Of a stretch of 64,000 bases of DNA, positions 1 through 14,278 are shown in pieces. The position numbers were made by a program, and so were the translations under genes. The stretch is from Owenia fusiformis (lineage: Eukaryota > Annelida > Polychaeta > Sabellida > Oweniidae). Numbering within the stretch: position 1 is the stretch's first letter; each line of letters begins with the position of its first letter. The stretch covers positions 18,249,915-18,313,914 of the forward strand of contig CAIIXF020000001.1 of assembly GCA_903813345.2 (NCBI GenBank), written 5' to 3'. The notes below the pieces were generated by a model. The model was given only the letters and a program-made list of their open reading frames with translations, was not told the DNA's origin and ran no database searches.

Positions 1-80
1 ATGCAAAAATGTCTGAAAATATTGATTGGTTTGTCTATGCTGTTGATATACTTTTGGGTACATTTTTGAGACACCCTATA
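1..80. mobile_element. Possible truncated DNA-transposon end
   Basis: The segment ends in TTTTTGAGACACCCTATA. Its reverse complement begins TATAGGGTGTCTCAAAAA, a diverged form of the TACAGGGTG ends found elsewhere in the window. Any body of the element would lie before position 1. The call rests only on this short terminal similarity. Confidence 0.3.
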
Positions 81-795
81 TATCCAAGCTTATAATTTTT
101 GATTGAAATATGATTCTTTTATTAGTTATCTTACTGGGTAACCGAAAAATTATGCAACCTTGTAGTTTTGGAATAACTAGTACCCATAATTTCCCACCTT
201 TTTTCTTTTTAATTTTGATGAAATCTTTATTTTGTGTTCGATGGAGTAAACAATCGTATTAAAGACTGAGTTTTAGAGAAATCAGGTATGCTTTAGTATT
301 AATTGTCAAAACACTTATTGGATTTATTTCTGGATTGCTTTCATACATATCGATGCTATCCTCCAAATACCTACTTTCTAGGAATGTATTTGTCAATGGT
401 GGTATAAACACTTGCTTATTTAATAAATACTGACAAACACAGATTTTTTTGAAATCATTATTGTTTTCAGTTTGACTGATTTTCAGTATTCAGTACCTTA
501 TTACGGAAGTTATGTCACGTAAGTGGGCATGGTTTTAGTATTAAAGTACTATGGGTTAAGGGGTTATGTATGTGTTTCTATTTATTCAGTTGCAGCGTAT
601 ATCATTTTTTAGATTAATTTGTGTCTTGGGGCATATTTCGTGCTGTACAAATAATCGTAGTATTAGTTGTAAAATAAGTAAAGATTATACCTGTAATTAT
701 TTAGAAATTTGCAATAATTTGATAATTACGACATATTTATAGAAGGCCATTGTAAGTAACAAGATAGTTTAATGTTTCTATTTTGAAATGCAACT

Positions 796-804
796 TACAG
801 GGTG
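796..804 (+). mobile_element. TACAGGGTG transposon-type end
   Basis: TACAGGGTG followed by TCCGATGTC, oriented as a left end. It is one of nine copies of this 9-mer in the window. No matching right end was found nearby, so it may be a relic or a chance occurrence. Confidence 0.25.
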
Positions 805-1111
805 TCCGATGTCAATATTGTCACTTCTATCATTAAAATGCACCTACATTTGCTTAGGTCGCATGAGAACAACATTTTCCTAACAATGAATTTATCATTT
901 TCCAGAATATACAAGTATAATCCGATATATATCTTATACAGTTGTACTATTTAAAGTCATACTTTCGCTGTAGTATTTACATGTCTCAACAAACTCTTAG
1001 CTGTTACCAAATATTGTCCAGTCCATCTGTTTTTGACCATTGTGATTGTCGAAAATGAGCCTTTTTATTATCAAGCTTAACAAATTATTCTATTCAACGA
1101 TTTAAATAAAT

Positions 1112-1125
1112 GTTGCCATAGCAAC
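1112..1125. promoter_or_regulatory. X-box (RFX-type) palindrome
   Basis: GTTGCCATAGCAAC is a near-perfect palindrome matching the RFX X-box pattern, GTNRCC half-sites with a 2 nt spacer. It lies about 4.1 kb upstream of the Lox5 start. Binding is inferred from the motif only. Confidence 0.4.
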
Positions 1126-3018
1126 TATATATAGCTATAGATACGAGCTGCAAATCTTTAGGAAAATAAGTAGAAAAAATATGTTTTGAAATTTATATAT
1201 GTATGCATTTGTTTAAATATTGTCATCGGTCAACAATATGTCCGCGTGTTTATAAGTTGTCAGGTGTGTTAAAGTTAGTGTTGTCTGTTTTTATGGTTTG
1301 ATGGGGTTCTAAAAAGTGCCTTTATCTTCCACCTTACGTTTCTCATCCTGTGTTTCATAAATATTGTGTGATACTATCCTAAGTGATGTCACTTCGGTCA
1401 TTATATTGCTATATATAACATGAAATAATACTTTTTTCTGCCAACGAATGTGTCCAGGTAAGAATTAACTTTGTGTTATTGTGCTAAGAGAGGTGGCGTC
1501 CACATAATGTATTACCATTACATTTAAACATTGGTACTTAATTTACAATAGTTTTATTACTACTGTTTGTTTTAACTCACGATTTTGTTATACATTTAAT
1601 ATTTCGGACATCTTGACCACAGACACGCCCACAATTTGATATGCTCTGATTCACTATTCATCGGACAATTCAATAAATAGCCTCAAAGCAAATGCTACCT
1701 GAATCATGTGAACTACCTAGACATAAGCAGTGTCATATTTAGGAATCACACTTGACCCTACTTACTTAACCAGTATTCATTTGAGTGAAAGTACAGATCT
1801 TACTTTTCGCATTTGGAAGTTAAACAATAATAGCACAATAATGATTGGTTCATTGCAATTTTTGTTTGTTACCTTGTGTTTGCTTCCTAGGATTGAACAA
1901 AACTACTTTAGAGAAGCAGTCCAAAGAAGAACTGATTTTCGGATGGACTGGGTGTAGTTATCTTTTTGGAAAGAATTCTTTGGGAACTGCCAATTTGTTA
2001 TATCTGTGTCGTTATGTATTGTTATTATAATGCGTTGTCCTTTTAGAAATTTTACTGTAATGTTTGTTATGATTGTTCTGTGGTATTTTCTTGTTGTAAT
2101 AATAGTAATTTGATATTTTTAAATTGTATTCATTGTTTAATCTGTTATATGAAGGTTGTACTCATTCTAGTATTACTTTGTGATGAACTTGTATTCTACG
2201 ATAGGGAAGCGAATTGAGGAACAACAGAGAGGTGAAGTGATTGCATATTGTGGTGTTTTATATTATTCACTTGTGTAACGAATGTCATTTTGTGGTCAAC
2301 TATTGCACTTTGTGAATGTAGTTTATTTTTATGAATTTATGATTCACAGCAGGAACTTTACATGCATGATTCCATGGGTGATATGCATGGACCTGTATTG
2401 TTTCAGGTTAGCCCTCTTATTCTGTAATATGTATAATTTGGTCGGACATGGTTGGAGATTTTCAAAATGAAATCCAATCATTTTCATCACGTTTGAGTAA
2501 AAGTTGTACGTTTTTGCGAAATGGTCTTGAAATAGAACCTATGTATTCTGAGGCCACATTAAGGACTACTTCCCTATCTCAAACAAAAAAGGAACAAATG
2601 GACAAATGATAGCATCAAAAAGCCAAACAACTCAGATCCCCAAAAGCACCATAGTATCACTGTCCTATCGTGCAGGGGCTACCAGGTGTTCACTGTGATG
2701 AGATGTTATGTACTGTCAGTCAGTTAGTTTGCGTGTTTTATAGTTTTATCTGACCATTGATCGAACATGTCGACAACCGTTGAGATTAGATTTAGATTTG
2801 CCTTCTTTGCTGTTTGGTCGGTTTCTTTATAAAACAGTTTGTCACACGTCACAAGGTTGTTTCTCATTTGTTCTTTGTCACATTAATTCGCTTGACCAGT
2901 TGTTCAATTACATTTCATGGAGCAAAAACATTTTTAATTAGATAATTTGATTAATAATTTAAAATGGACCCATGTCACATTTGAAAAACAATTGTAATTT
3001 TGGTATTGACTTTTCGAT

Positions 3019-3043
3019 TGATTGATGGCGATTTTGATTGATC
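3019..3043 (+). promoter_or_regulatory. Paired PBC/Hox-type sites
   Basis: TGATTGATGG at 3019-3028 fits the PBC-Hox consensus TGATNNATGG known from vertebrate Hoxb1 autoregulatory elements. A second TGATTGAT follows about 8 bp later. Two sites this close, 2.1 kb upstream of Lox5, suggest a Hox-responsive element, but such motifs also arise by chance in AT-rich DNA. Confidence 0.3.
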
Positions 3044-5078
3044 GAAATTCACTTTCTTAATTTGTTAGATTCCGGTCAATAATAAGCCCTGGACAGCAGT
3101 TGGGAGTCATTAATACAGTTATACTGGCAATTGCATATTAAAGTCTGGGATAACGCATAAGATCTTGGAAGATCTTTACATTGTTTCCCTTTGTTTAAAT
3201 CATTACATACCAATCAATATGTATATCATATCCATTGCATATCAACTTTTGACCATGATTTTGAGTTTTGACCAATGATCAAGATATATTCATAACGTGA
3301 TTTCAGCTACTACCTCCAATATCTTAAGATGTATCATGCATTGTGACATCGTAATCATGAAAAAACATAATCAGCTTCTGATCATCAATCAAGCTCTAAT
3401 GCGAGCTGAAACATGTGTATTCAATTGATGAGCCCCGGTATTATGTCACCGTGACCCGATCCCTTGTGTCTATATGTTTCGGCGCATAATTCGAAAGATG
3501 CAAAGGTGGTTGTGGTGTATTCTTTTTGTAAATTAATAGTAACAGACTGATCGATTGAGTCAATGACTTAATTAATGAGTAATATTACAGTGTGTTGAAC
3601 ATAAGGGTGAATGAGTAATACTGCAATGAATCCGCAAGAAAATTAGACCTTGAAAATATAATACACACGCATATCACAACGACATTGGAAAAAATGAAAG
3701 CACAAGACCAACATTTGAAAAACAAGCACAACCTCCTTTAAAATATAAACTCGTTTACACAGACCGTTTTAAAATCCTTTCAGTTTCACATGATTCATAT
3801 CGTATCTCTTCTTCTGCGCTCACTATCTATTTTCCCGACATGAGTTTATTTATGTTGTTTTCAAGCAGTGGTCAGTCAGTTAATTAAGCGAAATTATAAT
3901 TGCCGCAGTTTGTTCTTCCAATGATGTCGATTTTCTATCATTTGGAATGTCAGTAAAATATTACAAATAACATTTTAACCTGGTTACATTTGGATTAGTA
4001 TTTAGTAAAGAACCACGCGAATTGCCCCAAAGCGTATTGAGGTCTTGATAAGTTACCTCTGTCACAATATCGAGAAAAACAACACCCAATTGACATATAT
4101 GACTTTTTTGACTTGAAATACTATGGATATTAATTAGTTTGATGCGGGTTACTACATTGTCTTGTATCGCCAGTATGTGGCTTTAGGGTTTTAAACGGTA
4201 AAGTTATGTCGTAAATCTGTCCTTTGTGACTTATGTTCCATCAGTCACGGGAAATATCGCCAAACGATTCGATGTAAGTGAGTTATGACCTCAAAGCCTC
4301 AGTTTGATCAGATTCTAAACAGAAACTGAACATGGTCTGAACTTATCACACCCCTTGACCACAATATATTGTAGACCATTTGAACTTTCGGAACTGGTCA
4401 TAGACGAATAAAATTCAATATTGTGTTTTTAATACAGTGGAGCAGCCAGATGACGACTCAGTTTGATTTATATTTTGTATAATTTTCATATTAATTGAAT
4501 TTTCTATTCAGACCAGTGTCTTTGTGGATCAATTAGATGAATACAAATGCTTTCAACCAATGGAAACAACATCTTCCCGTACAGATGCAAGATGATATGC
4601 TTTCAAGGGTAGCATTTTCTTGATTTAAAATTATGATTTGAAGCTTATGTTGACTTCCTTATTATGCAAATCCCTGTCATTGTAATTACTCACCTTCCCA
4701 ATATCTATTGTTCTCTCCTAACTTTTCTATTCTTTCTAGTACAACAGCATTTTTATACATTTCAATAGAACTAATATCAATTCTTTTGTCTGATCATGTC
4801 AGTCTTTCATCCTTGAACAATGTGATCCAAAGATTTTTAGAAAGCATAAAATAGAAATGTTAATGGGATAATTGTCATTTTATGTAAGCCTACCATTGGT
4901 CAGTCTGAGACAAATGGACAAAAATTATACTTCTGGCACGTCATTAGCCTTTGATACATGTCTGACTTATGCAATACGCATTTATTACTGTATATTGACT
5001 GGCATTGAGAACAATAGGAAATCTTTCATTCCCCAGTACAAGTCAAATTTACGAGGGCCACCTGATAGCCGCCGTGTG

Positions 5079-5107
5079 ATTGGTCAGTGAGGTCACGTGG
5101 TAATTGG
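5079..5107 (+). promoter_or_regulatory. Lox5 proximal promoter: CCAAT boxes and E-box
   Basis: An inverted CCAAT box (ATTGG, 5079-5083) is followed after 10 bp by the E-box CACGTG (5094-5099) within TCACGTGGT, and then by a second ATTGG (5103-5107). The E-box lies 99 bp upstream of the ATG. Nearly the same module precedes Scr. CCAAT boxes are bound by NF-Y and CACGTG by USF/bHLH-Zip factors; vertebrate Hoxb4 is known to be controlled by both. No clear TATA box was seen between this module and the ATG. The transcription start is not visible. Confidence 0.55.
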
Positions 5108-5197
5108 TTTGGTGAATAATACAAGTTGTTGGCAAAGATTCCATGGCAGAGATCAAGAGTGGAGACAACTAATCATTTGGCATAAAACTTTTACAGA

Positions 5198-7504
<2,307 letters not shown>

Positions 7505-7859
7505 ATCTATGTATTAACTTATCAGCACAGAGTGTACTCCTTTTGACAGATCACTGAGAAAGATACAAGCCCTTGTCTACAACTGTCTGGTCAGTTATTT
7601 GACTTACTACAGCAGTGTTGTGTTATTATATGGAGATAGAAGGGAAACTCGTCCAGGTCTGAGACATAACTTCTATCTTTTGGATGTTAACGCTCATGTT
7701 GACGGTGTAAAAATGTTTTTCACGTGATTGTTATCTCCTTCTTATAAAATGGTATTTGTATATTTATAACTTAAAGTGTGATTCTGCGAATCATAGAACA
7801 CCAAAGATGGTCCAAACGTTTATTATCACGGGTGTTTGAGGAGAAAATGATAAATGGAG

Positions 7860-7865
7860 AATAAA
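7860..7865 (+). terminator. Candidate Lox5 polyadenylation signal
   Basis: AATAAA lies 356 bp after the stop codon. It is the first clear canonical signal I noticed downstream of Lox5, but the region is AT-rich and later AATAAA sites exist, so the true 3' end is uncertain. Confidence 0.35.
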
Positions 7866-10800
7866 AGTTGTTCTCATATATCATATCGACAAAGCACCAT
7901 AGGCAAATTTATTTTAAAGCAAACAAAACAACAACTTTGTATGGATCATAAATGTATATACGCCAATCTTAATAATGTGATAAGTAATTCTCTTTTTGCA
8001 TTAGGAACCGTTTTGTATGATATAGATGTGATTCTATAAGCTTTACATACGTTTACATTTTTCAAGTACGTTAAGCTTGGGTACAATTGAGGAGAATTCT
8101 TGAATATATTTGTACATTTGCCCGATTCTTCGGAAAATATAGGTGTAAGTAACTTTAATTATTAGAAGCTATGCAAATGATTTAAATTGAAAACTGGACC
8201 AAAAATGACACGTTTAATATTATTGTTATCATACAACATTTAACACATAACTTAAGTGTGTCATTTTACTATACATAGAAAACTGTACATTTGTAAATAC
8301 TATGACTTTAACTTATTTTATGAAAAACAACTAACAAGAAATATATATGTATATGGATACTTCATACAAACTTTATTTTGTGCATCATATGTTGATATGT
8401 ATATTTCTGCAGGATTGATTTTGTTTTCCATTACTTCATTCATGCACTTGTGAAACACATCATTAACACACACATGTTCTTTTGTTATGTATAGCTACCA
8501 TTGTTTGAACCAGAACTTTACATTTTACATCTTTCGAGAATTCAATCGTAATTAGCTGTATATCATTTATTTGACGTGTAACAAATGTTTAGACAATGGT
8601 TTAAATTACCATAATCTTGAATTGGTTAAACTGCATCATTTTCAGGGAAGAAAAGTAGGTGTAACGGTTTAAATTGATTTTAATTTTTTCCAATTGTCAC
8701 TTCAATTCAGATTACAATGCCAGAAGACAATACAAATACAAATTGTTAAGTAAATATATTCTGGGCAGCATATACTTTTGGCTAATCAATTTTAAGGTAG
8801 ATTCGTATTTGATAAAACAAAATGCACAAAAGGCGATTTCAAAAAATCACAAAAACACCAACTTATTATACAGGGTGATCTCATGTATCTTGACGTCGTG
8901 TGTACGATTTGTTTTAATGTTCTCACTCATGGATTCATAAGTGTTCAGGCCACGCTAAAGAAATTTACTTATTCACATGATAGCATATATAAAACTTCAT
9001 TGACATCCTATAAATTAACGTCATCGTTTTTGTATAAGAAAAATGGTAGAATAGTTGCGATTTTAGTTCTGAATTGATTAATAAATACACAGATCTCTTC
9101 ATAAGATAAAGAAATTACATTGTGTTGAATTAGAATACCAAGTTGTACCCTGCGCGCAGAGTCTAGTTATAAACTACAGGCGAAGCTCTCTTTTAAGAAG
9201 TGAAGTCGAATGAATGCAAAGGGTTGTGTTTCTCGCAATAACATTGCATTTAAATTTAGGATGTATAATATGTACATAACTTGTTTCCCATAAATTAAAA
9301 TACAGAACAAAAAATACCGAATTGTCTTCTCTGTTTAGTCAAAATAGTAATACAGTCTAATAAATAAGCTCAAGTCTGAGTACTTTTCAGGTTTGTAGGC
9401 AGGCATATGTTAACATATAGAAAATTCCATAAAGATGGCACTCGCGTAGAATACCAATTCATACACTCTTATACATAAATATGGAAATTATGAAGCACTT
9501 TTAAAAGACTTGTTTTTGTCATTCTATTGTTAAATTTTCATTCTACGATGCTGTCATAAACTAGAAATATTTATTTGATTTGCTTCACTTTCGGAAGTTA
9601 TTACACAAAATAAGCAAAAATAAGTGCGGAAATGAACTTTGCCTAGTGTAGAAGCGATTTCACATAAGTTATTCCTTTAATTAAGATAGAATTTGCCAAG
9701 TAGTGCTTTGGTGATAATATGATATCTGTTGATCTAACGCTATTCGTTAGGTCCAAAGAAAAGTGATCTGGGTTTCCAACCTTATGAAAGGGGTGTATAT
9801 ATACGTATAACACAGGAAAACAATTTACCAGTAAGATGTATTTTTTATAGTTTACTTTATTTGCATTATCAATAAACAACGGAACAAACACATAACGGAA
9901 ATACTATTGACAAACGTCCAATACATGAACACACATGTAACAGTGCTTTCTCGTTTTGTTTTCAAATGTTACTCGATGTGATTTCGCTGAAGACTGTCAC
10001 AACAATTCACAATTATTCAAATATAATCGAGAAAAGATATAATAATGAAATGCAATAAAAAGATGATCTCATAAAAGGACTTCAATGATCTTTAACGGTT
10101 GAATGATAATACCTATTATGAGATCATGATGACCTACATGTCAACTCAGTGGACAAAAACGTAAACAATGTCAACAAAATTTATTGAATTTTTTAATGAT
10201 TTTCCACTCTCTGATTTAGACATTGCTGACAGCGATAATCTGTTTAAAGCAGTCTGTAATTCTACATTGATTGAATAGAATGTGTTTACTCAAATCGTCT
10301 CAGAAATTGCATAATAATTCATCTTAGACATGAGAAGAATAGTTGCTCATAGTTGGTCATTAAGATAACTTGAGAGATAAACATGTACAAGTTAAACATG
10401 CACGCAATTCAATATTTTTCTTCTAAGCTTTTATTTATTTTAATGGGAATTTTGATTTTTTTTTTTAATGAGTCATAACAATGCTATACAGGTATATAAT
10501 CTTACACCGGAAATGCATTATCATTAATCAAGAAAACAGTCATTAGTAGATAAATCCATTTGCTCCAACATATTCCCATTAAAAAAACTCTTCTCATTTA
10601 AAATGATATCGTATCAGTAATTTGATAATATATTCCATAGGATATATGCAATATACTAGCGTATATTCCCTCTACAATCCCTCTACAGAAGTGATTTTAA
10701 TTTAGTCATTGCTTCACAAGCCATCCAGGTGATGCTATCAAGGGAACACTGTTTTACAATGTCATATTAGAAAGAACAAAATGGTATGTATATTTATTTT

Positions 10801-13800
10801 ATTTGCATTTGATAAGTTATAAAGGTTATATTTTATTGTAATACACGAAAGCATAATCATTCATCGTTGTATAATTGTTAATTATAGTTATTGTGATTTA
10901 CTTGGTTTGTGACAACAGTCTGGTGATATTATGTAAACTTTGATTTACAAATGACGATGACGTCGAGTCTCCAAAATACATGTAAACGTGGATCACGTAA
11001 GAAAACGGTCCAGTCTATTGCACATGATCAAGAAAACAACAAATTAAGAAATTAACCATGTAAATCATCTCATTAGACTAATGAGTCATGTTTTGATATT
11101 ATTGTCAATAACAGAAATATATATACATCGCTTATATTCAGATTAAAGGCGCGTTTTCACACAGTGCCAACTGAGGTGTTGTCTCAGTGTTTAACTTCCT
11201 CAACAGTGGTTAGACAGGCAGTACTTTTCTTCACCGTACTATAGTTAAATTCACCAGGGTCACATTGATCCATTGAGGAGGGGGACGGTTATGACTGGTC
11301 TCAATTCAAACTGTATTAGCGTGTCGTGTATCATCAAACTTGATTTTGCTCTTCCATGTTGGCAATACTTTGTTTTTTATCACTTTTGAATTCATGACCA
11401 AGGTTCTTGTTGTCACCTGTTCCAATGCAATACATCATAACAATGTGCAGGTTTGATGCTGGTATCATCTGAGTGTTCTATACAGTATGGGTTGATGGGG
11501 AGACCTTATTCCACTGGTATGGGTTGCAAAACTCAGTCGGTTTGGCGCCAGATTGCGAAGCATCTAAGACTATGCGGACGACCTGAAATGGCATAATAAT
11601 AATGCATTTGTTATTTATTACGTAATATCATTACATCGTCAAAAATTAGACTTTCCAAGCTGTAATTAAAATATAAATAAGACAATAAGACATCTATAGA
11701 TAACCTCAAGTAATCGTAGAAATTGATCTTGTTTAATCAGTCTTGGGTTAACATGGAAGTAATACCATTAAAGTTCAATAGATTTCATTTAGTGATTACC
11801 ATTCCGTCTTGATTGGGTCTGGGAATAGTTCAAACTGTAATGGATTTTTGTAATAGCATTTAAGAAATCCCATAGAGGCTACACTGAGCCACCCCTTTCC
11901 TTAATGAGAATGACAAATATCGAAATAATGGAGGCGAAAATGAATTATTTTACCGCAGCTAAAATATTGCTAGCATTAAAGCAATAAATTGTCTAATTGC
12001 TAGATATTTTGACAATTTTGCATTTGGCTAGATGAGTTTTTCTGCATGTTAGATTTGTCAACAAATAGAGTTTGTTGGGTAAAAATGAAATTGGTTATAT
12101 CTTCTGGCCCAAGTGACATGTTATTGGACAATAAATCAGCGAGCGTGAATTGAGTTACGAACTCCGCAACATCCATTAAATTTATAAAACGTCGAGGGGG
12201 AAGCTATTTGCAAGGCATTAAAGTTAGGTAGGCGATAATTTGCCCTGTACTTTGCAGGTTTTTCTGTTTTAGTTGATGAACCGCCCAGAGTTGGCCTATG
12301 TTCGTATGTATTTTCCACTTTCGGATCGTGGTGCCACGTAAATCAACCGGGACAGACCTCAGTTCCGTCACACTAGCAATTTTAATCCTCGCAAGCTGAT
12401 TTATTGTCTTATTTGCTTTATATCAGGGTGGAAAGTTTCAGGATTTCATCCAGTTGTACACAGGATCCCGGAAAGATATCTTTGATTTACTGCCCATTGA
12501 TGCATACCGCAGTTTCCATTTCACTAATTGCCTTCAAGCAAAGAATAAGCCTTTCATTGCCTGCTTGTCTTTCAATACAAGCACACACAAATAAAACCTT
12601 ATCTCATTCATACTTTTAAATCTTTCTTCAGCTTATTTATTCTCATAGCCCTGTTGGTGAAGCTGATCTCTGAGAAACTGCAAATTCTTGATAAGAAAAC
12701 ATGACGTTTGGTGTATTATTTAAAAAGTAGGTCAAATAACTCTAGAAATAACTATAAACCCCACGTTTTGTTTACATATCAAGCAATGTTGTGATGTTAG
12801 CGTGACCAATTTACACTCTACTATCATAGTGTACTAACATCAAATGCTCTGAAATATCTTCTTATTTATTAGGCATAAATGTCACTTTTATTGCTGGTTT
12901 AACTACTGATCATATTTATGGGTCAGTCTTGGTGTAAATCTGGCTATACAGATTTGCTGCAACATTGTAGGCTTGACCGTGAAACCAGGGGACTATAAAA
13001 TAGCGGCTGGAGTGGATAATTCCTCTTAAAGCACCAGGGGCTGACACAAATGGTGGTTTACGACTTGAGGAGGTGAATGGGGACCTGGAAACACCTAAAA
13101 CATTCGACTACTTAAACTGTCAAATAAAAGATCACCATAACCAATTTGCGTTGACCCTGAAAACTACTAGAATCAATTATTACACCATAAAACAGATTAA
13201 AAGGACACGATCGTTTATAAATAGGTTATAAGTAGAGTAGATTCTAGTGACAGTGCTAGTACCTTCAGTTTGGATATATCAACCTACAGATGCTCAGCCT
13301 GTGCTTTGTTTTTTTCATAAGGGTTGTTTTGCGTGCCCGTTCTTACATGCCGCCGTGACACTGAGAGTTGGTCATTTGTCATAAGTCATGTTTTAACCAT
13401 TTTATAATTATATCGCTCTACCTTATCAATAAAATATATTCTTTAAAGTTGCCGAAAATTGGCTCCGGTTTTTGACTCGAAAACGTCTCCATGGAGATAC
13501 ATGCAGTCCCGTGTATTGGATTATATTATTCTTCATAGAAAATACATATTTCATACAACTGAATTCCAATATATAGATATAAATTCCAAATGGAAAATAC
13601 ATCTGAGGAAATTGTAGACCTTCAAGATGATTAAAACTATAGAATCATCAATCCAAAATGTTCATTTGATCATTATAGGACCCATTGTGACGATCAGCGT
13701 GATATATGGTGGAACATAACCATATATCACATAATTCTCCAAATGAATGCCTTGTTAAGATCTTATATAACATAATAGTCATCAAGTATTCCCATCGTTT

Positions 13801-14100
13801 AAATACAACCCCTATCCTTGCTATTTACGAGCAATAAATTACGAAATAGTGGAATTGCTTGGACTGCATTAGGTTCACATACATTATATGATTCAGAACC
13901 TTGGTGTATTAGTTATTGAGATGTTGACCAAACTCCAAGATGGACTCCTTGCTGGACGTCTTGAAGTTTGGAAGACGTACAAATGTGGCTAAATGAAATA
14001 GTTTTTGTTTATTTAAACAACTAATGTAATTGTTGACGATTTTGAATTTTACCGCGATATTAGAGAACGTCTCCAATTCGTTTTTTGCTCGAGCCTCATT
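7866..14100. other. Lox5-Scr intergenic DNA, first part
   Basis: AT-rich sequence with no recognisable exon. It contains one TACAGGGTG motif (8869-8877) without a partner. The stretch at about 12940-13110 is less AT-rich and includes ACTATAAAATAG, which resembles a TATA box, but no gene follows it. A Met- and Trp-free palindromic patch, GTCTCCATGGAGAT, lies at 13495-13508. Nothing else specific was seen. Confidence 0.6.
8869..8877 (+). mobile_element. TACAGGGTG transposon-type end
   Basis: TACAGGGTG followed by ATCTCATG, oriented as a left end. No matching right end was found within the next few kilobases. Probably a relic of the same motif family seen at seven or eight other places. Confidence 0.25.
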
Positions 14101-14116
14101 ATAATTCCCTCGTTGT

Positions 14117-14278
14117 CACGTGATGAAGTTTGTAAAAAAACGCTTGCTACATATATTCGGTAAAAATTAATTCTGTGCTTGTCAGGCTAATGTGAGAGAA
14201 TAGAAGGAGGTCACAAACCATTAAAAGGTTATTTCAAGGAGAGCATTTCAAACATTTCACAAAAAGAGCAAGGTAAGC
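14117..14278 (+). promoter_or_regulatory. Possible distal promoter / noncoding first exon
   Basis: TCACGTGAT, with CACGTG at 14117-14122, lies about 155 bp upstream of a strong splice-donor sequence, AGCAAG|GTAAGCGAG (GT at 14273). The stretch from 14090 to 14420 is less AT-rich than its surroundings. Hox genes often have distal noncoding first exons, so this could feed into Scr, for example at TTTAG 31941-31945. There is no transcript evidence and the reading is speculative. Confidence 0.2.

Larger units (their letters stand above)
1..5078. other. Intergenic region upstream of Lox5
   Basis: No coding exon is recognisable on either strand; all open frames are short and show no known domain. 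In cluster order the next gene upstream should be Antp, and no homeobox of it is seen here. The stretch holds a possible transposon end (1-80), a TACAGGGTG motif (796-804), a perfect X-box (1112-1125) and a pair of PBC/Hox-type sites (3019-3043). The remainder is AT-rich sequence in which I see nothing specific. Confidence 0.7.
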
